A DNA stretch of 47,041 nt from Marivivens donghaensis (lineage in GTDB: Bacteria; Pseudomonadota; Alphaproteobacteria; Rhodobacterales; Rhodobacteraceae): contig NZ_JAATOP010000017.1 of the NCBI RefSeq assembly GCF_011806565.1, positions 1 to 47,041 of the forward strand. The letters run 5' to 3'. The position numbers and the translations under genes were made by a program. Below the pieces are notes generated by a model. The model searched no databases. It was given only the letters and a program-made list of their open reading frames with translations, and was not told the origin of the DNA. Numbering within the stretch: the stretch's first letter is position 1; every line of letters starts with the position of its first letter. Positions 34,772 through 42,686 of this stretch are shown here, in pieces.

Positions 34772-36553
34772 ATGCCAACAATTACCTCCTCCTCCTCCGT
34801 TTACATCGAAGGCGAACTGGCCAAACACGTCCAAGTCGGTGAGGCCCGAGCTACATATAACCGATATGGTGAAGTCACCCGCATCTATATTCCGGTAAGC
34901 CATTGTGCTCTTGCACTCTTCAAAGAGATTAGCGGGCCCGATCGATATACCCTTCAGGAGAAGCTAAACGAGTTACTCGTTTCATGGGGCAAAAAGCATG
35001 CAGCGGCTTTAGCCAAAGCTGAGCGCGAGGCGGGTAATGATCTAGCGCTCGAAAATACAATCGAGGCTGAGCGAAAAATCAGCGAGCTTGAGGGCTTACT
35101 TAAGCAAACATTGGACGTTGATGATAAAGTTCGATGGGACAAACTTCGGACCAACAAGTTCCACCAGCCGCTGGAATTTGATCGCAGTCAGCCTCACGAG
35201 CTCTCCAAGCCACAAGCCCCTCATCTCCGACTTCCAGCTGCCTCTCCCCCTCGTGTCAGTCTCATGCAAAAGCTGATGGGAAAAGCACGAGCAATCGAAG
35301 AAAAGCACCGCGCTGACTATGAGGCAGAGTGCAGTCGGGCACGCGCAGAGCACGCAAAGAGGATAGAAGAGTACGAAGCGAATTTGAAAAAACGCGATGA
35401 GGAGCACGCGGTCCGGCTTGAGGCATGGCGGCGCGACAAAGACAAGTGGGACAAAGACCAAGCGCGCCTCGTCGAAGAGCTCGATAGAGAGCTCAAAGAA
35501 CACAATGCAGCGATAGATCAGCTTGAAGCGGATTGGGCTACTGGAGCTCCCTCGGCAGTCATTGAACACGCATCACTGGTGCTTGACGCGTCTAATTATC
35601 CCGATTGGTTCCAAAGCAGCTATAGGCTCGACTTCACGTCCGAAGATCGCCTGCTCAAAGTGGAGTTCATGCTGCCTGAGCCCACGGTGGTGGAGATTGC
35701 AAAGACCACGCGCTTCATACCTGCGACAGGTGAGCTGAAGTCCACATTGATATCAAAGGCCGAGCAGAAGCGTCTCTACGACAGCCTCTGCTATCAGGTC
35801 GCTTTGAGAACTGTACACGAACTCTTCGAGGCTGACACGCCGAACAACATCTCCGCTATCCTCTTCAACGGCGTAGTGCGCCACACAGACCCGGCTACAG
35901 GTCGTGAAGAAGATCTGACCATCTTGTCAGCCGTGTTTGAGCGCGAGAAGTTCCTTGAAGTTAACCTCGCGGCGGTTGACCCGAAGGCCTGCTTCAAAGC
36001 CTTCAAGGGTGTCTCTGCGGCTTCTCTAAGCGGTCTCGCAGCGATTGCCCCGGTCATTCAGTTCGATACATCGGACAAGCGGTTCATCGACGGTCGTGAG
36101 ATCGCTGTCGGCGTAAATGAAGGCGTGAACGTCGCTGCAATGAATTGGGACGACTTCGAGCACCTCGTGCGCGAAATCTTCGAGAAGGAGTTCGCGAGCC
36201 GTGGTGGTGAAGTGAAGGTGACCCAATCGAGCTCGGACGGCGGAGTGGACGCAGTCGCCTTCGACCCTGACCCGATTACTGGCGGCAAGATCGTCATCCA
36301 AGCAAAGCGCTACACGAAGACCGTTGGTGTTTCAGCTGTGCGAGACCTCTATGGCACAGTGATGAATGAGGGTGCCAGCAAAGGCATCTTGGTCACCACT
36401 GCGGACTATGGACCTGACGCCTACAAGTTTGCCGCTGACAAGCCCATTACACTGCTCAATGGGTCCAACCTTCTCCACCTGCTTTCCAAGCACGGCATCA
36501 ATGCGCAGATCGATCTTAAGGCAGCACGGCAAGAGCTTGGCTACACTGCCTAG
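34772..36553 (+). CDS. Mrr-type restriction endonuclease-like protein
   Basis: A 593-residue protein. The N-terminal half is alpha-helical with a long charged coiled coil (about 190-265); the middle (about 275-460) is an unassigned domain; the C-terminal part (about 475-585) is an Mrr_cat/PD-(D/E)xK nuclease: MNWDDFEHLVREIFEKEF, then D493 in GGVDAVAF and the core Q510-A-K512 in IVIQAKRY, followed by AVRDLYGTVMNEGASKGILVTT. Mrr nucleases cut modified or foreign DNA. A KAP NTPase gene follows 54 bp later on the same strand, so I read the two as one candidate anti-phage system. Third-position base choice is less GC-biased than in host genes. Confidence 0.8.
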   Translation: MPTITSSSSVYIEGELAKHVQVGEARATYNRYGEVTRIYIPVSHCALALFKEISGPDRYTLQEKLNELLVSWGKKHAAALAKAEREAGNDLALENTIEAERKISELEGLLKQTLDVDDKVRWDKLRTNKFHQPLEFDRSQPHELSKPQAPHLRLPAASPPRVSLMQKLMGKARAIEEKHRADYEAECSRARAEHAKRIEEYEANLKKRDEEHAVRLEAWRRDKDKWDKDQARLVEELDRELKEHNAAIDQLEADWATGAPSAVIEHASLVLDASNYPDWFQSSYRLDFTSEDRLLKVEFMLPEPTVVEIAKTTRFIPATGELKSTLISKAEQKRLYDSLCYQVALRTVHELFEADTPNNISAILFNGVVRHTDPATGREEDLTILSAVFEREKFLEVNLAAVDPKACFKAFKGVSAASLSGLAAIAPVIQFDTSDKRFIDGREIAVGVNEGVNVAAMNWDDFEHLVREIFEKEFASRGGEVKVTQSSSDGGVDAVAFDPDPITGGKIVIQAKRYTKTVGVSAVRDLYGTVMNEGASKGILVTTADYGPDAYKFAADKPITLLNGSNLLHLLSKHGINAQIDLKAARQELGYTA

Positions 36554-36607
36554 AAGGCACCATCCTACCCACTGAGTGACAACCAATAAAAAATCTCAGG
36601 CACACGT

Positions 36608-37990
36608 ATGACCGACGACAGCAGTCGCGACATTTGGAAAGACGACCGCCTTGGCTACCAAGCCATAGGTGCGGCTTTCACGAATCTCATCAAGTCAATC
36701 GATGATGAAAAGGTTATCTCAATCGAAGCTGGGTTCGGTCGCGGAAAAACATTCTTCCGCAAGGCTTGGGCCCAGCAATTGCGAGCCGCTGGCGAGGTGG
36801 TAATTGAAGTTGATGTCCGCCTCTCAGACCATTCCGGAGACCCTGTAATCACGCTACTTGGCGCAATGCTCGAACATCTTCCTAGGGAGGATGTCGCAAA
36901 GACAAAAGAAGCACTGAAAAAAGCAAAGAAGATCGGGCAGGTCGCTGCGAAAGCCGGAGCTTCAATTCTGTTCAAGCACGCGACTGAAGATGCCCTTAAT
37001 CTCCTTACTGACAAAGCCATTGACGAACTCGGCGACTTTGACGCACTCGATGGGCTCTTAGAAGATGTTGGCGGCGAGATGTCGAAGGCCGCAGCACAAC
37101 TCATTGCTACGAGCATGGTGGCGGAGAGAATTCGAAAGAAGGAACTGCCGGACCAGCTACGCACACTCAGAGAGGCGCTAACATCTTCAAATGAAGTCAA
37201 TCGTGTGGTCGTCATCATCGACGAACTCGACCGCTGCCATCCCGACTACGCGCTCGCATTTCTGGAAGCTACGAAACTGATGTTTGATCAGACTGGCTTC
37301 ACCTTCTGCCTCATGGTCAACGCTGACTATCTAGAGAACCTAGCAAAGCACCGCTACGGTGCGGCCCAAGGCGACGAGATGTATTTGGACAAGTTTGTCG
37401 ACATCAGACTAGGCCTTGCCTCCCAACCTGAAAACTTGTCTGCAGCAGTGTCGGACCTTGTGCATGAGTTACCACCGTTTACGCCGTTTGGTGAAGCGGA
37501 GGAATTTTCGAGCACGGCTGCTGCAGAACTCGCAGCTAAGTTAGCTGTGGCCTCCACTTGTGGCATGAGGAAAATTAAACGCATTCTTCTAAAGGTAGAG
37601 CTAGCACTGCGTTGCTACCGGGACAGACCAATAGATTTGCCCCTCCTGATCTACTTAGCCTTTGAGCCACATCTTCCCTCAAAGGACTGGCTTAACCGTG
37701 CGGCACTTACGCCTGAGGTTTTAGTCCAATACAATCGCGGTTGGGAAAAGCTAAATTCGCACCCGAATAGGGCAATTGCTGACAAGCGGCATGAGTTCGG
37801 CCCATCTGAACTACGAAAGCTAGGTGTTCCTGAACTGACAGACCTGCCGGATGACAGGTATCGATTGCCCGAAAAAAACAAAGACTACCAAGCTTGGGCC
37901 AAAGTCATTCTTTTCTTGGCCCCGCACTACATACCTGAGCATGAAAAGATGTTGAACAGCATTGCGGCAGTAATGGTGCCTGACGAGTGA
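36608..37990 (+). CDS. KAP family P-loop NTPase
   Basis: A 460-residue STAND-type ATPase of the KAP family. Walker A is GFGRGKTFF (K47), and Walker B is VVVIIDELDRCHPD (D205/E206), the KAP signature. The predicted membrane insertion of many KAP proteins is replaced by a helical, alanine/lysine-rich region (about 100-165). KAP proteins such as PifA take part in phage exclusion. With the preceding Mrr-like nuclease it forms a two-gene unit; the NTPase may sense infection or drive the nuclease, which is inference. Terminator not seen. Confidence 0.82.
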   Translation: MTDDSSRDIWKDDRLGYQAIGAAFTNLIKSIDDEKVISIEAGFGRGKTFFRKAWAQQLRAAGEVVIEVDVRLSDHSGDPVITLLGAMLEHLPREDVAKTKEALKKAKKIGQVAAKAGASILFKHATEDALNLLTDKAIDELGDFDALDGLLEDVGGEMSKAAAQLIATSMVAERIRKKELPDQLRTLREALTSSNEVNRVVVIIDELDRCHPDYALAFLEATKLMFDQTGFTFCLMVNADYLENLAKHRYGAAQGDEMYLDKFVDIRLGLASQPENLSAAVSDLVHELPPFTPFGEAEEFSSTAAAELAAKLAVASTCGMRKIKRILLKVELALRCYRDRPIDLPLLIYLAFEPHLPSKDWLNRAALTPEVLVQYNRGWEKLNSHPNRAIADKRHEFGPSELRKLGVPELTDLPDDRYRLPEKNKDYQAWAKVILFLAPHYIPEHEKMLNSIAAVMVPDE

Positions 37991-38014
37991 GAACCGTAAG
38001 TTTTATGGCACTGC

Positions 38015-38647
38015 CTAGCTCCACACCTCCAACGCCGCCTCTGCCTTCGCGGGGTCGTCCTTAATCCGCAGGACGGCCTGGCGGGAGAGACCCGTGGCTC
38101 TGGAGATGGAGGAGGTGCCAGCCCCTCGGGAGAGCATCTCCGTCACTACCGCTAGCTGCTGACGGTCGTAGCTCGGTTTGCGTCCACGGTAGCTCTGAGG
38201 GTCACGCTCACGGGCAGCCGCTATGCCAGCTTTCTGGGCCTCTTTCGTTGCCTCGGCCTGTGCCTGTGCCGTGGCAGCCATGAAGGCAATGAGAGCGTCC
38301 CTCACGGCCTCCTGCATGGGGTCTGTGGTGGCTCCGTCGAAGGTGAGGTTGTTGATGACCGTGCGAATGATGACGCCTCGGCGCATGAACTCCCTGATGG
38401 TGTCCGTAACGTCCTGATAGTTGCGCCCCAGACGGTCCACCCAGCGGACCACAAGCGTGTCTCCTCTGCGGAGCATGTCGAACAGCCGACGGCCTTCCTC
38501 GCGTTCTCTGAGCGTTGTTGTGACGCCAGAGGTGCCGTGGTCGGCCACCACCTCCTCGATCACAAACCCCGCATCCTCTGCCTGAGACTTCTGGTGGTCG
38601 AGGGTCTGCTCCGTGGTGGAGACGCGGGCATAGAGAATGGTGGTCAT
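38015..38647 (-). CDS. Small serine recombinase (resolvase/invertase)
   Basis: A 210-residue serine recombinase. Catalytic S10 is in YARVSTTEQ; the conserved R-x-x-x-R region reads VVRWVDRLGRNYQD; the C-terminal helix-turn-helix is SISRATGLSRQAVLRI. Its length and layout fit Tn3-type resolvases and DNA invertases, not large serine integrases. I chose the ATG at 38647, which begins the conserved domain. It lies next to a cluster of inverted GTCCGTAA/TTACGGAC sites that looks like its own recombination site. It is convergent with the KAP gene. It is an unlikely integrase for the tRNA insertion, since crossover there has no matching site. Confidence 0.88.
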   Translation of the reverse strand: MTTILYARVSTTEQTLDHQKSQAEDAGFVIEEVVADHGTSGVTTTLREREEGRRLFDMLRRGDTLVVRWVDRLGRNYQDVTDTIREFMRRGVIIRTVINNLTFDGATTDPMQEAVRDALIAFMAATAQAQAEATKEAQKAGIAAARERDPQSYRGRKPSYDRQQLAVVTEMLSRGAGTSSISRATGLSRQAVLRIKDDPAKAEAALEVWS

Positions 38648-38663
38648 GGTGCTGTCCAGAAGC

Positions 38664-38775
38664 GTCCGTAAAGGTTGTGCCCGATAGGTGGACTGTCCGT
38701 AGATGGAAGTCAACCCTTACGGACATACTTTCGGACAGTCTTAGGGGTGACCGTTACGGTATGCCCTTACGGACA
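38664..38775. promoter_or_regulatory. res-like recombination site upstream of the serine recombinase
   Basis: Repeated half-sites of TGTCCGTAA/TTACGGACA type: GTCCGTA at 38664, TGTCCGTA at 38695, TTACGGACA at 38717, CGGACAG at 38732, TTACGGT at 38754 and TTACGGACA at 38767. The 38695/38717 pair forms a symmetric site of about 31 bp. The layout of several paired half-sites beside a resolvase start is that of a res site with accessory subsites, and would also autoregulate the gene. Confidence 0.65.
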
Positions 38776-39108
38776 AAACAAACAGATTGCGCTGGGCTGG
38801 GGCACGTACCGACGCCAAGTCTCGGGAAATATTCTCTGAGGAAGGCCACAGTATATCGTAATGATACGATTGCAGCACAAAGCGAATGGCAAGCATGTGC
38901 AATGAGGCACGCACTTAGGTGGCCGCTTTTCGCAGGTGTTCTCGCTCAGTTCTGTTGATAGTTGGCCCGCATCAAAAACGGCAGTCTAGTGCGCGAAATG
39001 GTCTTGAAAAGAGTCTACTTGAGCTTTATTTTCGATCAACCCTCGGTTGCCAATCGGATGCAGAATTTGGTATCTCAAAGCAACCTCAGCTAACATACGG
39101 CGCTATAG
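38776..39108. other. Gap between the res-like site and the nuclease operon
   Basis: About 330 bp without a credible gene. It should hold the promoter for the operon starting at 39109; an AT-rich stretch GTATATCGTAATGATACGAT around 38850 is a candidate, not more. Confidence 0.3.
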
Positions 39109-40479
39109 TTGCTTATTCGGCCTCGTCTTACAGATTATCATGGAATTCATGCGGCACAGGTCGACCTCGACTTCGCGATTCCGTTTCTGGATGAAGATAT
39201 TCCCCTATACCTTGACCCATTTATGCTGTGGCGGTCACCTTCTCAGCAGGACCAAGCGCTTCATACAGGCCTTATCAACGCATTCAATCACCTTGGGGTT
39301 CTTGCTGCGCAAGGCAAAGAAGTGCAGGCAATCGGGACATTGATTATCGCGTCCGAGTGCGACGAAGTCGGCTTGGGCACGTCCCTAAACCGAAAGGGCA
39401 AGCGGATTGGCCCAGACAAAGCCCGCGAGATCATTGACCTGTTCAAGGTAATTCCGCGCTATCAACAGAGTGGTTTCAGACACTTCGAGGAGATTCAACT
39501 TTTCATCGAAGGAATATCAAAGGACCGCATTTCTGATATTGGTTGCAACTTCCTCAAGTCGTTCTTAATCGACTTCACGATTGAGCAGTGTCAAAAACTC
39601 GGTATTCCAACACAAGATTGCATAATCGAGCATGTTTATGATGCTCGCTCGGGCGCATTCAAACGGGAAGCCGGTTTGCCATTGCCGGTGAACCCTGAAA
39701 ATGGTTCGCCGATTATCTTCGTGCCGAAGCGTTGGCTGCGGTTTGCCCCTTGGATTAGCTACGACGATTACTTTGAAAAACACTGCCCGCAGGACGAGAT
39801 TTCGCATGAGCCAGAAGAACTGACGCGAGTTAAGGTTCTGGGCTATAACCGGCAAAACTACGGCGTCATTGATGGCTATATCCAGTCGAAGGAACGTACT
39901 GCAGACGATTGCGCGAACGATCCACTTTTTTCGCAAATCCCCGTTACTTCGGCAAAGCGGGTCTTTGCAGAGATAAAAAAGCTGCCGACAGGGAAAACCA
40001 ACGGCGCAGATGCGAAGTACGAGCAATTGGTCGGTCGGTTGTTGCCCTCGCTGTTCTATCCGAACCTCGACTTTGCTCAGGAGCAGGCGCGCACGGACGA
40101 TGGTGTGTCCATACGTGACTTGATCTTCTACAACACCCGCTCGAACCCACTCCTGCAAGAGTTAATGGACGACTATGGGTCGCGGCAGATCACCTTCGAG
40201 ATGAAGAACGTTGCGGCGATTGAGCGAACGCATATCGACCAGATCAACCGCTACCTGACAGACGAGCTTGGAAAGTTCGGGGTCTTAGTGACACGGAACC
40301 CGCTTAAGCGGGCAGAGGTTCAGCGCACTGTCAACCTTTGGGCGGGACAGCGGAAAGCTGTTATTAGCCTGACCGATGCAGACCTAGAGCAGATGGTCGA
40401 GGTTTTCGAAAGTAAACAACGCACACCGCTCGACATTTTGAACAAGAAATACGTCGAGTTCCGGCGCGCTTGCCCATAG
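39109..40479 (+). CDS. Putative PD-(D/E)xK nuclease of unknown family
   Basis: A 456-residue protein. The N-terminal part starts LIRPRLTDYHGIHAAQ and includes DFAIPFLDEDIPLYLDPF; I recall similar uncharacterised proteins but cannot name a family. The C-terminal part has a nuclease-like core: D337 (SIRDLIFYN), then E364-M-K366 in ITFEMKN, followed by an HIDQINRYL helix and FGVLVTR strand. The start is TTG directly after an in-frame stop, with no clear Shine-Dalgarno, so the N-terminus could be slightly wrong, but protein-like sequence begins at once. Two small genes follow at 8 bp and -1 bp; the three form one operon. Confidence 0.65.
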   Translation: MLIRPRLTDYHGIHAAQVDLDFAIPFLDEDIPLYLDPFMLWRSPSQQDQALHTGLINAFNHLGVLAAQGKEVQAIGTLIIASECDEVGLGTSLNRKGKRIGPDKAREIIDLFKVIPRYQQSGFRHFEEIQLFIEGISKDRISDIGCNFLKSFLIDFTIEQCQKLGIPTQDCIIEHVYDARSGAFKREAGLPLPVNPENGSPIIFVPKRWLRFAPWISYDDYFEKHCPQDEISHEPEELTRVKVLGYNRQNYGVIDGYIQSKERTADDCANDPLFSQIPVTSAKRVFAEIKKLPTGKTNGADAKYEQLVGRLLPSLFYPNLDFAQEQARTDDGVSIRDLIFYNTRSNPLLQELMDDYGSRQITFEMKNVAAIERTHIDQINRYLTDELGKFGVLVTRNPLKRAEVQRTVNLWAGQRKAVISLTDADLEQMVEVFESKQRTPLDILNKKYVEFRRACP

Positions 40480-40487
40480 GAGAGATC

Positions 40488-40871
40488 ATGGACAGCAAAG
40501 AAGATGTGGAACGGCTTGAGAAGTTGATCGGCCAACTTCAAGGCCTTAATTCTGAAATCGGGGCCCTTGCCAAGAAAAGACCGAATGATGCGGTCAATGC
40601 ATTCAAGCTAAAGCTCATCAACAGAATTCTGGCCACTGGCAATGAAGTACTGGGCGACAATTACAAGCCGTTTGAAGAGTTCGATCAGTTCGATCCTGAC
40701 GACGCGCCATCAACTAGCGATGTGACCATGGTGATCGCCCAGTATATGGAAGAAGCTGAGAGATTTCGTTCGGATAACGTGATCGGCGAATTCGGTATTT
40801 GGTACTACGTTATAAATGGTGAGCCGAGTGAGATTAGATCTGGCCCACCGACAAAGATTGGGAGAAAATAA
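40488..40871 (+). CDS. Small acidic protein, first of a paralogous pair
   Basis: A 127-residue cytoplasmic protein, no known domain. The ATG at 40488 follows AGGAGAGATC. It shares an evident pattern with the next gene: a K-K/R-P turn (AKKRPND), K-L-K-x-x-N-R-I-L, then a D-x-D-D-x-P-x-x-S-D block and a hydrophobic helix ending in Q. So the two products are paralogs and may form a heterodimer, perhaps binding the nuclease encoded upstream. Its stop overlaps the next ATG (TAATG). Confidence 0.65.
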   Translation: MDSKEDVERLEKLIGQLQGLNSEIGALAKKRPNDAVNAFKLKLINRILATGNEVLGDNYKPFEEFDQFDPDDAPSTSDVTMVIAQYMEEAERFRSDNVIGEFGIWYYVINGEPSEIRSGPPTKIGRK

Positions 40872-41305
40872 TGGCATTTGAGGACTATTACAATTTCCCT
40901 CATATCACGACAGATGCCAAAGTCGCTGAGTATGAAGCAAGTTTCGACGTGTTCTCGTCCTTGCTCGACGAGGTGAAAGAGCTTTCAAGGAAAAAGCCCG
41001 ACGCATCTATGAGTGCTGGCAAAGTCAAGATCGTGAACCGCGTTCTGGAAAACTTGGTGGTGGTGCTTCAAGGTCAGCCCGACGCAAAATATCTCGAAGC
41101 TCTAGATGACGACGACTTGCCGCAAGTAAGCGACGCAGTTCTTGTCATGGTGCAATTCCAGTCAGCCCTTCGCTCGTTCAAGGGGCGACACTATCGGAGT
41201 GTTTTGGGAATGGGCTATCAATGGATTACCGAGGAACTGATGGTTCAACTCGAGACCAATTACTCAAAAGACTTCGATGATACTGAGGACGAAGACGAGT
41301 CATAG
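40871..41305 (+). CDS. Small acidic protein, second of a paralogous pair
   Basis: A 144-residue protein with an acidic tail (DDTEDEDES). It repeats the pattern of the preceding gene: LSRKKPDASMSAGKVKIVNRVL, then LDDDDLPQVSD and a helix VMVQFQ. An N-terminal extension (about 25 residues) and the acidic tail distinguish it from its partner. Unknown function; a regulator, antidote or accessory subunit of the upstream nuclease is my best guess from context. Confidence 0.65.
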   Translation: MAFEDYYNFPHITTDAKVAEYEASFDVFSSLLDEVKELSRKKPDASMSAGKVKIVNRVLENLVVVLQGQPDAKYLEALDDDDLPQVSDAVLVMVQFQSALRSFKGRHYRSVLGMGYQWITEELMVQLETNYSKDFDDTEDEDES

Positions 41306-41740
41306 TAGGGCGTCAGCGAAAGCGGACGCAAATTGCACCTTTTGAGGTATTCGCCGGCACGACGGCTTTTCTAAGCCCGCTATCATCGCCTAGCTGCGTT
41401 TCATGGCTAACGCAGGAAAAGATAACTCTTCAACATTCAGACTATTCTTCTGCAAACCTAACTCTAGGGATGACGCTAGAAGCACAGTCAATTTCGCTGT
41501 CTGCTCAGTCATCAAGTCGAACATCTGCTGTTCGCGCCTAGCATTGCCAAGAAGCTTTGTGGTTGACGCCTAGTACCATTTCTTTGACTGCGCCAAAGCA
41601 CCCCCGGGGAGAGGGGGGATAGCTGCTTTAGCCACGTATAATGTCGGCCTCACAGATACGTGCAGCAAAACAAAACGGCCCTCTCACGGCCACTCTCCAT
41701 TCTCCTTGTTAGCACCGTCACGCGCCCCTAGCGTGCCCGT
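41306..41740. other. Region with a possible small minus-strand ORF
   Basis: No plus-strand gene is seen. On minus, a 44-codon frame (41524-41390) begins MFDLMTEQTAKLTVLLAS and ends FPALAMKRS; it can be extended upstream through one TAG (41572-41570) into protein-like AQSKKWY. No start signal supports it strongly. A short direct repeat (ACGGCC, CTCTC) lies near 41678-41700. Confidence 0.3.
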
Positions 41741-42204
41741 ATGACGACTTGGCGACCCTCACCCCATACGGTTCAAAGCTCTCGGCCTTCATTGGCGGGA
41801 GGGCAAATTGCTTGCCAGCGAAGTCTCGGTTGATGAAGGCAACATCAGGCGTTCGTCCTCTTGGCGGGGCTGTAGAGTTCGGAGAGACGGCGGAGGAGGC
41901 CGTCGTTCGAGAGTTCCGTGAAGAGCTTGGAGTGGAGGTGAAGACCCACGGCCCAGCGCTCTACATGGAGAACATAAATACGCATGAAGGCAGCCTCGGC
42001 CACGAAGTGATCGCCCTCTTCAACATCACCTTCGCGGACACCGCCTTCGCAGGGGAGACCCGGATTGAGTTCCTAGAGAGCGATGGAAGCTCATGTTTCG
42101 CCGAATGGTTCGATCTAACGGAGCTCGACCTCCTCGACGGCCCTCACCTCTATCCTGACGGCCTTAAGTCGCTTTTAGCGGGCAACCTTAAGAGGGAGCG
42201 CTAG
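41741..42204 (+). pseudogene. NUDIX hydrolase pseudogene (two frameshifts)
   Basis: Three successive reading frames together resemble one NUDIX protein. ATG at 41741 gives MTTWRPSPHT; about 30 bp later the reading continues in another frame as KALGLHWREGKLLASEV and DEGNI; then, from about 41850, in the third as GVRPLGGAVEFGETAEEAV and the NUDIX box REFREELGVE. The last part stays open to 42204. Each shift is +1 or -2. The N-terminal third is thus broken, and a product from the TTG at 41749 would have a scrambled start. In intact relatives the family hydrolyses nucleoside diphosphate derivatives. Confidence 0.65.
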
Positions 42205-42540
42205 GGGGCAGCCTTAGAGTGAGTGATGGTAGGAGATAGCGGTGGTCGTCTACTCCTTCGCTGTCTCAGTCACTAGCACCTCTGATAGGGCTTGATAGTA
42301 GGATAAGGAGGAAGTTGTCTCCACCTTCACTCACATCTCTACTCTCTTCTCTTGAGAGGGAGGAGGAGGAGGTGGTCTCCACCTTCACTGTCACCCTCAC
42401 TAGCACCTCTACTCTCTCTCTTTAGGAGGAGGAGGTGGAGGAGGTGTACCCTCTAGCTAGACCTCTCACGGGAACCTCTAAGGTACACCTCTCTCTATAT
42501 AACCTTAAATAGTATATAGTTCAATAGGGTGGGATTATTC
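42205..42540. repeat. Low-complexity purine/pyrimidine region with direct repeats
   Basis: No gene. GGAGG-rich runs and CACCTCT-rich runs alternate; CACTAGCACCTCT occurs at 42271 and 42398, and GTCTCCACCTTCACT at 42317 and 42375. The right end has an AT-rich patch (42490-42520) and then motif CAATAGGGTGGG. Similar CT/AG runs lie at 43510-43605. Resembles intergenic spacers of T7-like phages, without a proven function. Confidence 0.5.
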
Positions 42541-42541
42541 C
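42522..42541. promoter_or_regulatory. Conserved phage intergenic motif, copy 1
   Basis: CAATAGGGTGGGATTATTCC. Two more copies are at 43567 and 43971. Each lies in a spacer between minus-strand genes. See the finding on this motif. Confidence 0.45.
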
Positions 42542-42606
42542 AAGCCATTGAAAACACTACACGAAACCGAGGCGTAATCCTGGCCTTGAAACCCCCTCAA
42601 AACCCG

Positions 42607-42678
42607 AAAAAACCCCCAAGCACGGAGCCTCAGAGAGGCCCCAGAGAGGCCCGTAGAGGGGTATCTGTGCTTGGGGGT
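42607..42678 (-). terminator. Terminator of the RNA polymerase fragment gene
   Basis: On minus, 12-bp arms ACCCCCAAGCAC (42678-42667) and GTGCTTGGGGGT (42623-42612) pair perfectly across a 43-nt loop, followed by TTTTTT. The stem starts 9 bp after the stop codon at 42687. The inner loop holds two more GGCCTCTCTG-type repeats. It recalls the phi terminators of T7-like phages. Confidence 0.7.
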
Positions 42679-42686
42679 ATGGTTGG

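Noticed and set aside
38015-38647. The small serine recombinase as the integrase of the element
   Set aside because: Its length and res-like site fit a resolvase/invertase; a 12-bp core in a tRNA anticodon loop with arm repeats is the pattern of tyrosine integrases.
42271-42445. GGAGG-rich repeats as CRISPR array or ribosome binding sites
   Set aside because: Repeat spacing and length are irregular, no spacers of uniform size, no cas genes, and no start codons with frames follow the GGAGG runs.
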